From: UBA5070 sp039798065
Lineage (GTDB): Bacteria; Fibrobacterota; Fibrobacteria; UBA5070
Assembly (NCBI GenBank): GCA_039798065.1
Contig: JBDKGS010000014.1
Location: 1 to 31,894 of the forward strand
DNA: 31,894 nt
Reading direction: 5' to 3'
Under the pieces are notes generated by a model. It searched no databases and was not told where the DNA came from. It was given only the letters and a program-made list of their open reading frames with translations. The position numbers were made by a program, and so were the translations under genes. Shown one piece after another: positions 24,509-31,810 of the stretch. The stretch's first letter is position 1; every line of letters begins with the position of its first letter.

Positions 24509-25732
24509 CTACCGCTTCGCCATTTCGTCCAACAGTTCCTCCATGCGTCCGAAAACGTCGCGCATGGTCTCCCAGTCGGGTAACAGCGTGAGCCGGAAGT
24601 GCGTCTTGTACGGCACGTTGAAGCTGCTGCCTGGCGACAGCAGCACGTGCTTACGCTCCAGCAGTTCCAGCCCAAACGCCTGGTCGTCGAATTTTGGCAA
24701 CAGGCCCTTGTTCACGCCCACGAACGCGTACATGGCACCCATCGGTTTCACGACGCTCAAGTATTTGCTGGCTTCCACGCCTTCCAGCAAGGTCTGGCGC
24801 GACTGCCACAGACGGCCGCCAGGTTTTGTCAGTTCCCAGATGCTTTGTTTTCCGCCCAACGCGGTCTGCACGGCCCACTGGCCGGTCACGTTCGAGCACA
24901 GGCGCAGGCTGGAAAGGAGCTCCAGGGCTTGCATGTATTCGCGGGCTCCATCCTTGGCGCCAGAAAGTGTCATCCAGCCCACGCGCCATCCGCAGGCGCG
25001 CCACACCTTCGACAACCCGCAGTACGAGATGCAAAGGGTGTTTTTCACCAGTGTGGCCACCGGGACAAATTCCGACCCCTCGTACAAAATCTGGTCGTAG
25101 ATCTCGTCCGAGAAGATGATCAGCCCTTTTTCTTCGGCCACCTTCACGATGGCTTCCAGCAAAGGCTTGGGGTACACGGCGCCGGTGGGATTGTTCGGCG
25201 AGATCAGCACGATGGCGCGCGTCTTGGCAGTGATCAACGCGCGAATTTCTTCGGGATCGGGCAGGTGGCCGCGTTCCGGCGGGCAAGGGTAGTGCACCGG
25301 CTTGCCGCCGTGCAACGTGACAGAAGCTGTCCACAGCGGATAGTCGGGCGAGGGCACGAGCACCTCGTCGCCGGTCTCCAACAGCGCGTTCATGGAAAGC
25401 AGGATCAGTTCCGACACGCCGTTGCCGATGAACACGTCGTCGGCCGTCACGTCCATGATGCCGCGGTCCTGGCAACGCATCACCACCGCTTCGCGCGCCG
25501 GGAAGATGCCCTTCTGGTGGCTGTAGGCCTCCGAGTCGCGCAAGTTCTCGATCATGGCCAAGCGCATCGTCTCCGGGGTGCGGAATCCAAAGATGCCGGG
25601 GTTCCCGATATTGAGCTTGATGATGTCCCAACCGGCCTTCTCCAACTCCAGCGAACGACGTGCGAGATCGCCGCGGATCTCATACTTGACGCCCTTGAGA
25701 CGGGAGCTGGGCTGGATTTTTGGATGCGACAT
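24509..25732 (-). CDS. alaA: AlaA-like class I aminotransferase (pyruvate/alanine)
   Basis: 407 residues, matching E. coli AlaA (405) in length. It is a PLP fold type I enzyme: SPNNPTG at about 179-185, SDEIYD at 208-213, the PLP-binding Lys242 in CGLSKVWRACGWRVGW, and a C-terminal Arg region (HFRLTLLP) that binds the substrate carboxylate. The N-terminal RGDLARRSLELEKAGWDIIKLNIGNPGIFGF matches the AlaA subgroup, which makes alanine from pyruvate and glutamate. AGGAGG lies 5 bases before the ATG and fixes the start. The stop overlaps the end of a GACGGATTTTGTC palindrome. The next 405 bp upstream hold no certain gene. Confidence 0.9.
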   Translation of the reverse strand: MSHPKIQPSSRLKGVKYEIRGDLARRSLELEKAGWDIIKLNIGNPGIFGFRTPETMRLAMIENLRDSEAYSHQKGIFPAREAVVMRCQDRGIMDVTADDVFIGNGVSELILLSMNALLETGDEVLVPSPDYPLWTASVTLHGGKPVHYPCPPERGHLPDPEEIRALITAKTRAIVLISPNNPTGAVYPKPLLEAIVKVAEEKGLIIFSDEIYDQILYEGSEFVPVATLVKNTLCISYCGLSKVWRACGWRVGWMTLSGAKDGAREYMQALELLSSLRLCSNVTGQWAVQTALGGKQSIWELTKPGGRLWQSRQTLLEGVEASKYLSVVKPMGAMYAFVGVNKGLLPKFDDQAFGLELLERKHVLLSPGSSFNVPYKTHFRLTLLPDWETMRDVFGRMEELLDEMAKR

Positions 25733-25737
25733 TGGAT

Positions 25738-25743
25738 CCTCCT
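25738..25743 (-). promoter_or_regulatory. Strong ribosome binding site of alaA
   Basis: AGGAGG on the minus strand, 5 bases before ATG 25732. It is the best Shine-Dalgarno match in the window; many neighbours lack one. Confidence 0.85.
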
Positions 25744-25827
25744 AAGGACGCAAGAATAACTCCGGAGCCACGCGACACGAAAGCCCGACCACCGGCCGGG
25801 CTCCGAATCGTTCGGTGAACCGGGCGG

Positions 25828-25983
25828 TCAGGTTTTGTCGGCTGCTGCCGCTGCGGCGGAATTTGCCGCGTTGCGTGCTGCTGCGAAGAAGGCCACATTT
25901 GCGCGCGCCACCAACGACATCGCTTTCGGTGCGATCGTCGTTTTGTCGGAAACCGACAAGCATGTGGCGTGGCGTGGATTCAT
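25828..25983 (-). CDS. Possible small Ala-rich protein in the alaA-folK gap
   Basis: A 51-residue reading frame from ATG 25983 (MNPRHATCLSV...), with AAGGA 3-4 bases upstream, ending in a run of alanines and DKT. It is the only small frame with a plausible ribosome site in the 405-bp gap (25733-26138). The same DNA is also open on the + strand, so the G+C bias alone can explain it. The rest of the gap holds GTCAGGTTTTGTC and GTTTTGTCGGAAACCGACAAG motifs and the folK promoter candidate, and I see no RNA gene. Confidence 0.2.
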   Translation of the reverse strand: MNPRHATCLSVSDKTTIAPKAMSLVARANVAFFAAARNAANSAAAAAADKT

Positions 25984-26099
25984 TCTTCCTTTGCGGGCTG
26001 TTCTCTCCACAGCCCATGTTTCAAGCCTAACACAACATCCGCGTGGTTGGCAACCGAGAGAAACCGCGCTTGTCGCGTTCGCGGAATTGTTGCAAATGC

Positions 26100-26127
26100 T
26101 TGTCGGAGATGGGCTTATTGCTAGATT
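26100..26127 (+). promoter_or_regulatory. Possible promoter of folK
   Basis: TTGTCG (26100-26105) and TAGATT (26122-26127) are spaced by 16 bp and lie 11 bp before the folK ATG. A transcript would have a leader of about five bases or none, similar to the candidate at 17119. Confidence 0.3.
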
Positions 26128-26138
26128 GTTACCCCAGA

Positions 26139-26666
26139 ATGACGCAGATATCGCCGGCTACGGTGTATGTCGCCCTTGGGAGTAACCTGGGGGACCGGTC
26201 CTTGGCCCTCTCGAGAGCCCGTAACTGGCTTTCCAAGATCGCTCTGGACGACCGACTCGAGGAGAGCGGCATTTACGAGACCTTGCCTGTCGGGCCGGGG
26301 CTCCAGGAGTGCCATCTCAATCAAGTCGTGAAATTCGAGACGCTTCTGTCCGCCGAACAAATGCTCGCCTTCTTCAAGGAAGTCGAAAATTGGTTGGGCC
26401 GCCGCAGCCGTCCGCGCCTGCATCCGCGCGAAATCGACATCGACCTGCTCTTCTACGGCGAAACCGACATCAACCTGCCGCATCTTCGCGTGCCACATCC
26501 GGGTTGGGCGGCGCGTTCGTTCGTGCTGGTGCCGCTTCTCGACTTGGATCCAGATTTTGTCTGTCCCGTCACGGGCGTTCCCGGCAAGGCCCTTCTCGAA
26601 GAGCATTGCCCCCGTTGGAACTGTGAGGCTTGGTTGTTCGGCAGCCGCGTGGCGGTCGAGGCCTAA
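26139..26666 (+). CDS. folK: 2-amino-4-hydroxy-6-hydroxymethyldihydropteridine pyrophosphokinase
   Basis: 175 residues starting MTQISPATVYVALGSNLGDR, the classic HPPK N-terminus. It also has GPGLQECHLNQVV (for GPxxQPxYLNxV), RRSRPRLHPREIDIDLLFYG with the Mg-binding DxD pair (IDIDLL), and LRVPHPGWAARSFVLVPL. It transfers pyrophosphate from ATP to 6-hydroxymethyl-7,8-dihydropterin in folate synthesis. Two consensus positions differ (ECHLN instead of QPxYLN-type), but the catalytic aspartates are intact. The frame is open upstream to 26043 without support. It is monocistronic here: the next gene lies 271 bp away behind a repeat-containing gap. Confidence 0.92.
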   Translation: MTQISPATVYVALGSNLGDRSLALSRARNWLSKIALDDRLEESGIYETLPVGPGLQECHLNQVVKFETLLSAEQMLAFFKEVENWLGRRSRPRLHPREIDIDLLFYGETDINLPHLRVPHPGWAARSFVLVPLLDLDPDFVCPVTGVPGKALLEEHCPRWNCEAWLFGSRVAVEA

Positions 26667-26738
26667 CGACAAATTTTGTGGGGGACGAGTCCCCCTGGCT
26701 GCGGCTAGTTCCCGGCTATTTGATGGGTCAAGGATGCT

Positions 26739-26758
26739 GGGCGGTTCATGAACCGCCC
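26739..26758. repeat. Third copy of the palindromic repeat core
   Basis: Contains the 20-bp palindrome GGGCGGTTCATGAACCGCCC, identical to the core of the element at 24378-24435, followed by CCTAT (the opposite flank, so inverted orientation). The outer arms of the 58-bp element are not present. It lies in the 271-bp gap between folK and alaS. The rest of the gap is a C-rich stretch with an inverted repeat (CCGGGGC...GCCCCGG-like, about 26812-26834) and a frame that could extend alaS N-terminally but is not alaS-like. Confidence 0.8.
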
Positions 26759-26937
26759 CTATGATTCATTGGCGTGACGCCGGGAACGGATCCTCCGCAC
26801 ACCCCCTCTCCGGGGCTGCTTCGCCGCCCCGGACCCCAAAAAACGGCATCGACTCGAGTGACCCGCTGCTTTCGGGGTCCGAAGTCTTTGCCGGACCGAT
26901 TCGGAAACCCGAATCCAGGTTCTACCTTTCACGCCCT

Positions 26938-29583
26938 ATGAAGCTCCAGAAGCCCGTCACGTCGCAGGTCCTGCGTCAGTCGTTCATCGACTTCTTCGCC
27001 TCCAAGGACCATCGTTTCGTCCCCAGCTCGCCGGTTGTCCCCAACGACGACCCCACGCTGCTGTTCGCCAATGCTGGCATGAACCAGTTCAAGTCCATCC
27101 TTCTGGGCGGCGACAACCCCACCAATCTCAAGCGCGCGGCCAACTCCCAGAAGTGCATCCGCGTCTCGGGCAAGCACAACGATCTCGACGTGGTCGGTCG
27201 CGACAGCTACCACCACACCTTCTTCGAAATGCTGGGCAACTGGTCCTTCGGCGACTACTTCAAGAAGGATGCCATCCGCTGGTCGTGGGAGCTTCTCACC
27301 GAAGTGTGGGGACTCGACAAGTCCAAGCTCTGGGCGACCGTGTACGAGGAAGACGACGAAGCCCTCGAACTGTGGAAGACAGAAACCGACATCGACCACT
27401 CCCACATCCTGAAGTCCGGCAAGAAGGACAATTTCTGGGAAATGGGCGATGTCGGCCCTTGCGGACCTTGCACCGAAGTCCACTACGACTTCGGCCCCGA
27501 GTCCGACCCCAGAACCGGCGAACCCGGCTACGAAGCGGCGGTCAACCTCGACGGTTGCGAGCGCTTCATCGAGATCTGGAACAACGTGTTCATGCAGTAC
27601 GAGCGCATCGAGGACGGCTCGCTTCGTCCGCTGCCCGCCCAGCATGTCGACACCGGCATGGGTTTCGAACGCATCCTGCGCGCCATGCAAGGCGTCAAGT
27701 CCAATTACGACACCGACGTCTTCCAGCCGCTCCTGACAAAAATCGCCGAGCTCACTGGCGTGGCGTACGATCCGGGCGAAAAGGGCACTCCCCATCGCGT
27801 GATCGCCGACCACCTGCGCTCGCTCTCGTTCTCCATCGCCGACGGCGCCACTCCCTCCAACGAAGGCCGCGGCTACGTGCTGCGTCGCCTCCTGCGCCGC
27901 GCCGCCCGTTTCGCCCGCGAACTGGGCGCCCGCAAGCCGGTCGTCTGCGAAGTGGTTCCCACCCTGGTGGAAATCATGGGCGATGCCTTCCCCGAGCTCA
28001 AGGCGCGCCAGTCCCACATCATCACCGTCATCAAGTCGGAAGAAGAACGCTTCGGTCGCACCTTGGACCAGGGGCTCGACAGATTCCGCAAGGCCGCCGA
28101 GGCCGCCGTCAACGGCGTGATTTCTGGCGAAGACGTCTTCAAGCTCTACGACACCTACGGATTCCCGGTCGACCTCACCGAGCAGATGGCTTTGGAACGG
28201 AATCTGTCCATCGACGTGCCTGGTTACGAAAAGGCCATGGAAGAGCAGCGCGAACTTTCCCGTTCTGGCGGCAAGTTCACCAGCATATTCAATAGCCTCG
28301 ACGGCTGGACCATCATTCAAAACGGCAACCCCGCCTTCGTGGGCTACGACTGCGATACCGCGCAGGTCAAGACGCTCCGCTTCCGCGAACACGAAGACGA
28401 TTTCTGGATCGTCACCGACCGTACGCCGTTCTACCCCGAAATGGGCGGCCAGATCGGCGACGTCGGCGTTCTCGAAGGCAATGGGGTGCGCTTCCAGGTC
28501 ATCGACACCCAGAAGGTGAACGAGGCCATCGTCCACCGCGCCAAGCTGGTCGAAGGCTCCCTCTCTGACGAAGCCATTTCCAACCTGACAGCAACTGTCA
28601 GCGCCGAAGGCCGTGCCGCCACCCGTCGCAACCACTCGGGCGTTCACCTGTTGCACGCCGCCTTGCGCCAAGTCCTGGGGGAACACGTCCAGCAGCAAGG
28701 CTCGTGGGTCGGCCCCGATGCCTTCCGCTTCGACTTCGTCCACACCTCGGCTCTTTCCGAATCCGAAATCCTGCGCGTCGAAGACATCGTCAACGAGCAG
28801 ATCCGTCAGGATCTGTCCATCGTCACGCAGGTCCTCCCGGTCGACGAGGCCAAGAAGTCCGGCGCCATGGCGCTGTTCGGCGAAAAGTACGGCGACACCG
28901 TCCGCGTCATTTCCATGGACGAGTTTTCCAAGGAATTCTGCGGCGGCACGCACGCGGGCTCCACCGGCGAAATCGCCTTGTTGCGCATCCTGCGCGAATC
29001 GTCCATTTCGGCGGGCGTTCGTCGTATCGAAGGCATCTGCGGCGCTCCGGCGTTCGAGCTGTTGCGCAAGCAGGCCACCGCGGCCACCCGTCTGGCACAG
29101 TCCCTCAAGTGCGCCGACGAAGAGATCGGTCAGAAAGTGTCCGACCTCTCCGCCAAACTGCGCGCTGCTGAGAAAGAGATCGAGGCCCTCAAGGTCGCTG
29201 CTCTTTCCGCCAAGGTGCCCGCCCTGTTGGCGAAATCCGTCGACCTCGGCAAGGCCCAGGCCGTCGCCCTCGATCTCACGCAAGAAGCGGGCGATGCCGC
29301 CACCTTCAGCCGTCTCATGGATGCGCTGGAACAGGGATTGGGCAATGGCCGCGTGGCCTTGTTCTCGGCAGGCTTCGAAGGCAAGGTGACCTTGGTCGCC
29401 ATGGTCTCGCAGGACTTGGCCAAAATCTGTCCTGCCGGTCCGCTGGTCAACGCGGCCGCCGCGGTCGTCGAAGGCAAGGGCGGTGGCAAGCCCAATCGCG
29501 CCCAGGCTGGCGGCAAGGATCCCTCCAAGATTCCGCAGGCTCTGCAGGCGTTCTTGGATGCGGCCAAGGCCAAACTGGCATAG
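26938..29583 (+). CDS. alaS: Alanyl-tRNA synthetase
   Basis: 881 residues, close to E. coli AlaRS (876). Class II catalytic core: VRQSFIDFF-like start (LRQSFIDFFASKDHRFVPSSP), HHTFFEMLGNWSFGDYFK, and GPCGPCTEVHYDFG. The editing domain has the zinc site HxxxH at His566 and His570 (NHSGVHLLHAAL) and CGGTH at Cys668 and His672, two residues after the E. coli numbering. The C-terminal domain (C-Ala) ends in a Gly-rich GKGGGKPNRAQAGGKD. The start was set at ATG 26938 because the protein then begins MKLQKPVTSQVLRQSF. Codon use is strongly C-ended, as expected for a highly expressed gene. pcrB follows 20 bp downstream. Confidence 0.97.
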   Translation: MKLQKPVTSQVLRQSFIDFFASKDHRFVPSSPVVPNDDPTLLFANAGMNQFKSILLGGDNPTNLKRAANSQKCIRVSGKHNDLDVVGRDSYHHTFFEMLGNWSFGDYFKKDAIRWSWELLTEVWGLDKSKLWATVYEEDDEALELWKTETDIDHSHILKSGKKDNFWEMGDVGPCGPCTEVHYDFGPESDPRTGEPGYEAAVNLDGCERFIEIWNNVFMQYERIEDGSLRPLPAQHVDTGMGFERILRAMQGVKSNYDTDVFQPLLTKIAELTGVAYDPGEKGTPHRVIADHLRSLSFSIADGATPSNEGRGYVLRRLLRRAARFARELGARKPVVCEVVPTLVEIMGDAFPELKARQSHIITVIKSEEERFGRTLDQGLDRFRKAAEAAVNGVISGEDVFKLYDTYGFPVDLTEQMALERNLSIDVPGYEKAMEEQRELSRSGGKFTSIFNSLDGWTIIQNGNPAFVGYDCDTAQVKTLRFREHEDDFWIVTDRTPFYPEMGGQIGDVGVLEGNGVRFQVIDTQKVNEAIVHRAKLVEGSLSDEAISNLTATVSAEGRAATRRNHSGVHLLHAALRQVLGEHVQQQGSWVGPDAFRFDFVHTSALSESEILRVEDIVNEQIRQDLSIVTQVLPVDEAKKSGAMALFGEKYGDTVRVISMDEFSKEFCGGTHAGSTGEIALLRILRESSISAGVRRIEGICGAPAFELLRKQATAATRLAQSLKCADEEIGQKVSDLSAKLRAAEKEIEALKVAALSAKVPALLAKSVDLGKAQAVALDLTQEAGDAATFSRLMDALEQGLGNGRVALFSAGFEGKVTLVAMVSQDLAKICPAGPLVNAAAAVVEGKGGGKPNRAQAGGKDPSKIPQALQAFLDAAKAKLA

Positions 29584-29590
29584 TCCCGGT

Positions 29591-29603
29591 AACAGATTCT
29601 GTC
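29591..29603. promoter_or_regulatory. AACAGATTCTGTC palindrome abutting the pcrB start
   Basis: One base off the window-wide GACR-N5-YGTC motif. It fills most of the 20-bp gap between the alaS stop and the pcrB ATG and takes the place where a Shine-Dalgarno sequence would be expected. Confidence 0.4.
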
Positions 29604-30353
29604 ATGATCGGCCCGCTCGAACAACAGCTCCTGAATCGTCGATCCGAAGTCGGCCCCTTGTGGGCCGTGCTCCTGGACCCCGATTCTCTGCCGCCGCAGG
29701 AACTCGCCGCCACCGCGCACGAAGTCCAGGAGGCGGGTGCCGATCTGCTGTTGGTCGGCGGGAGCTCCGCTGCTCCCGGAGTATTCGAGGCGGGCATGAA
29801 AGCCATCCGCGAGCAGTCGACACTTCCTGTCGTTTTGTTCCCCGGGTCCTACCACCAAGTGGTCGCTGGTGCGCACGGCATTCTCTTCACCACGCTGCTG
29901 TCGGGTCGCAATCCGCAGTATTTGGCCGAAGAACAATGCAAAGGCGCGCCCCGCGTGGTTGCTCACGGCATCGAGCCCATTCCCACGGCGTACCTCCTCA
30001 TCGAATCGGGCGTGCCCACCACCGTCCAAAAAGTGTCAGGCACCCAACCGCTCGACCGCGACGACCACGAACGCGTCCTCCACCATGTCTGGGCTGCCCG
30101 CATGATGGGTATGCGTTGGGTCTATCTGGAGGCCGGTTCCGGAGCCCAGCAGCCAGTTCCTGTCGAAATGGTCCAGCGCGTCCAATCCGAAGGCGGAGTG
30201 AACCTCATCGTCGGCGGCGGACTGCGCACTCCAGAAGCCATCCGCGAACGCGCTGCATTGGGCCCCGCCATGATCGTGACAGGAAACATCCTCGAGCAGC
30301 GTCGCGACCCGGCCTTCCTGCGCGAATTCGCCCAAGCCGTCCACGGCAAATAA
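29604..30353 (+). CDS. pcrB: Geranylgeranylglyceryl phosphate synthase / PcrB-type prenyltransferase
   Basis: 249 residues, a TIM-barrel of the GGGPS/PcrB family. LLDPDSLP near the N-terminus, DLLLVGGSSAAPG, LFPGSYHQVV, YLEAGSGAQQPV and IVGGGLRTPEAI are the phosphate- and G1P-binding loops of the family, in order. These enzymes join sn-glycerol-1-phosphate to a polyprenyl diphosphate: archaeal lipid synthesis in GGGPS, heptaprenylglyceryl phosphate in Bacillus PcrB. The length fits the group II form known from Bacteroidota and relatives. The prenyl length cannot be judged by eye. The ATG follows directly after an AACAGATTCTGTC palindrome and there is no Shine-Dalgarno sequence, so translation may be coupled to alaS. 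Confidence 0.88.
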   Translation: MIGPLEQQLLNRRSEVGPLWAVLLDPDSLPPQELAATAHEVQEAGADLLLVGGSSAAPGVFEAGMKAIREQSTLPVVLFPGSYHQVVAGAHGILFTTLLSGRNPQYLAEEQCKGAPRVVAHGIEPIPTAYLLIESGVPTTVQKVSGTQPLDRDDHERVLHHVWAARMMGMRWVYLEAGSGAQQPVPVEMVQRVQSEGGVNLIVGGGLRTPEAIRERAALGPAMIVTGNILEQRRDPAFLREFAQAVHGK

Positions 30354-30498
30354 CGTCAGACATTTTCTGGCCGGGCCCGGCGGCCTCGCCAAATCTTGTC
30401 CCCGCTCTCGCGCCGCCGGTCGGGGGCGGTGCTTCAGTGCCTCCACCTGCGGTGGGCTTAGGGCATCCTTCCCTCTCGGTCGTGATTAGCTTCCGTGC

Positions 30499-31650
30499 AT
30501 GATAGATCCGCTCTCCAGCCTGGCATTGCTCTCCGCTGCATTTCTTCTCTCGACGCTTCTCCACCGAGGCTTGGCGCGCTGGGGAGTCCCGGGAATCCTC
30601 TTGGAGCTGGTCATCGGATTCGGAATTGGTACCTGGATTGCCACACCAGCTGAAGTAGGATCCATCCTCGGCGCCGCCGAACTGGGTGTCCTTGTATTGT
30701 TCTGCCTGGTTGGCTTGGAAACCGATTTCCGGGGCATCTTGCAATTCCGCGGCAGTGTCCTGCGGGTAGCGGCCATTTCCGTAACGGTCAGCTCACTCGG
30801 GTTCCTACTTCTTCGTGACTGGTTCCATATACCGGCGGGGGAGCCCCTCATCATCGCCGCCACCATCATGACATCCGGGACGGGAATGGCCATGAGAGTG
30901 CTCCGAGACCATCGCTTGGTCGATACCCCGTCAGGGAAAGTGCTGCTCGGAGCCTCCGTCCTCGACGATTTTCCCGCAATTCTGCTCCTCTCCGTGGCCT
31001 TCGGGATCTCCAAAGGTGGCGATTTAGGCTCTGGATCCCTCAATTGGGGGTATTTGTCCTGGCTGCTGCCCTTGGTCAGCGCTGGAGTTGTGCTGTTTGT
31101 GATCCGTTTTCGAGAACAGCTTCGATTTCGCCCAGTTCACGCTGTTCCGTTGCTCGTCCTGGGGGCTTGGGCCAGTCACCAGTGGGGGCTTACCGCGTTG
31201 GTGGGGGCACTTTTGGTCGGAATTTCCCTCCGCGGCGAAAAAACTGGCGCCGTAGAAACCTATTTGACCCCCTTTTCCCAGTTCTTGATCCCACTCTACT
31301 TCATTACGGTGGGCATGCGAGTTCCCTTGGCTGCATTGGTAGACCCAGATTCTTGGGTCCTCGGGGTTGGTTTGTTCGCTCTGGCATTGGTGGGTCGCCT
31401 GGTATGTACCCGCGGAATCGGAGCCAGGGACATTGTTAATGGGGTCGATCCCTGGCTTGTCATGTGGGGAATGGTCCCGCGCGGCCTACCTGGGCTGGTA
31501 TTTGCCACCATGGCACACGAGGCCAGGCTGCTATCAGATACATCCTTCTTTGGCTTGGTCCTGATGGTCACTCTCACCAACCTAATCGGGCTTGCTGGGT
31601 TGTCGTGGCGAGCCAAACGGGTCGGTCAGAAACTTTTTTCGGGGATCTGA
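30499..31650 (+). CDS. CPA2-family cation:proton antiporter (Kef/NapA-like)
   Basis: 383 residues with about 11-12 membrane segments. The start MIDPLSSLALLSAAFLLSTLL leads to GILLELVIGFGIGTW, the conserved early loop of the CPA2 antiporters. A mid-protein TSGTGMAMRVLRDHRL and GASVLDDFPAILLL with the paired Asp156-Asp157 are the ion-binding region (typical DD in electrogenic NapA/NhaA-type transporters). No C-terminal TrkA-N/RCK domain follows, so it is the short form. The ion (Na+ or K+) is not fixed by sequence. Base composition is lower in G+C and codon use less biased than in alaS. The 145-bp gap before it holds a GCCGGGCCCGGC palindrome (30370-30381) just after pcrB and no Shine-Dalgarno sequence. 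Confidence 0.88.
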   Translation: MIDPLSSLALLSAAFLLSTLLHRGLARWGVPGILLELVIGFGIGTWIATPAEVGSILGAAELGVLVLFCLVGLETDFRGILQFRGSVLRVAAISVTVSSLGFLLLRDWFHIPAGEPLIIAATIMTSGTGMAMRVLRDHRLVDTPSGKVLLGASVLDDFPAILLLSVAFGISKGGDLGSGSLNWGYLSWLLPLVSAGVVLFVIRFREQLRFRPVHAVPLLVLGAWASHQWGLTALVGALLVGISLRGEKTGAVETYLTPFSQFLIPLYFITVGMRVPLAALVDPDSWVLGVGLFALALVGRLVCTRGIGARDIVNGVDPWLVMWGMVPRGLPGLVFATMAHEARLLSDTSFFGLVLMVTLTNLIGLAGLSWRAKRVGQKLFSGI

Positions 31651-31670
31651 ACTTTTTTTGGGCCGAACCC

Positions 31671-31699
31671 TTGGATCTGAAGACCACCCGTGGTATGTT
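31671..31699 (+). promoter_or_regulatory. Possible promoter upstream of an rRNA operon leader
   Basis: TTGGAT (31671-31676) and TATGTT (31694-31699) are spaced by 17 bp, a fair sigma-70 match, about 20 bp after the antiporter stop. It would give a transcript running through the two hairpins and the boxA-like site to the window end. Confidence 0.35.
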
Positions 31700-31749
31700 T
31701 ATCGACCCACCGCAAGAACGGTGGCGCCGAAACGAAAGCGACGGCGGCT

Positions 31750-31810
31750 CAGTCGAAAGACTGGCAACGAGATTTCGGTCTCGAGAGGTTCTTGGCCTCA
31801 CTCTTTGACA
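31750..31810 (+). other. Putative antitermination leader (two hairpins plus boxA-like element)
   Basis: Hairpin CAGTC-GAAA-GACTG (31750-31763, GNRA loop), hairpin CGAGA-TTTCGG-TCTCG (31768-31783), then ACTCTTTGACA (31800-31810), which matches boxA (TGCTCTTTAACA) at most positions. Hairpin followed by boxA is the layout of nut-like sites that load NusB/NusE on rRNA transcripts. The 244 bases after the antiporter (31651-31894) hold no protein gene; the window stops before any rRNA gene. Confidence 0.4.

Larger units (their letters stand above)
579..29831. repeat. Dispersed 13-bp interrupted palindrome GACR-N5-YGTC (22 sites)
   Basis: First-to-last span of a scattered motif, not a continuous element. 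Perfect GACA-N5-TGTC sites begin at 579, 7360, 8517, 13056, 13293, 14871, 25319, 28587 and 29819. Sites with one R/Y variant begin at 2502, 2927, 6937, 7245, 9530, 11124, 13704, 16774, 18750, 22869 and 24497. Sites with both variants begin at 4655 and 8558. The unselected spacer is also symmetric: its first base is a purine in 20 of 22 and its last a pyrimidine in 20 of 22. Many near matches exist (for example 17353, 29591, 26672). When read in sense it often encodes T-D-S-V or T-D-F-V. Confidence 0.7.

Noticed and set aside
26761..26937. N-terminal extension of alaS (59 residues)
   Set aside because: The extension has no AlaRS-like sequence and overlaps a G+C-rich repeat region; the standard start at 26938 fits the family.
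26929..29283. 784-residue minus-strand reading frame opposite alaS
   Set aside because: AlaS is unmistakable on the + strand; the opposite frame is produced by its strong C-ended codon bias.
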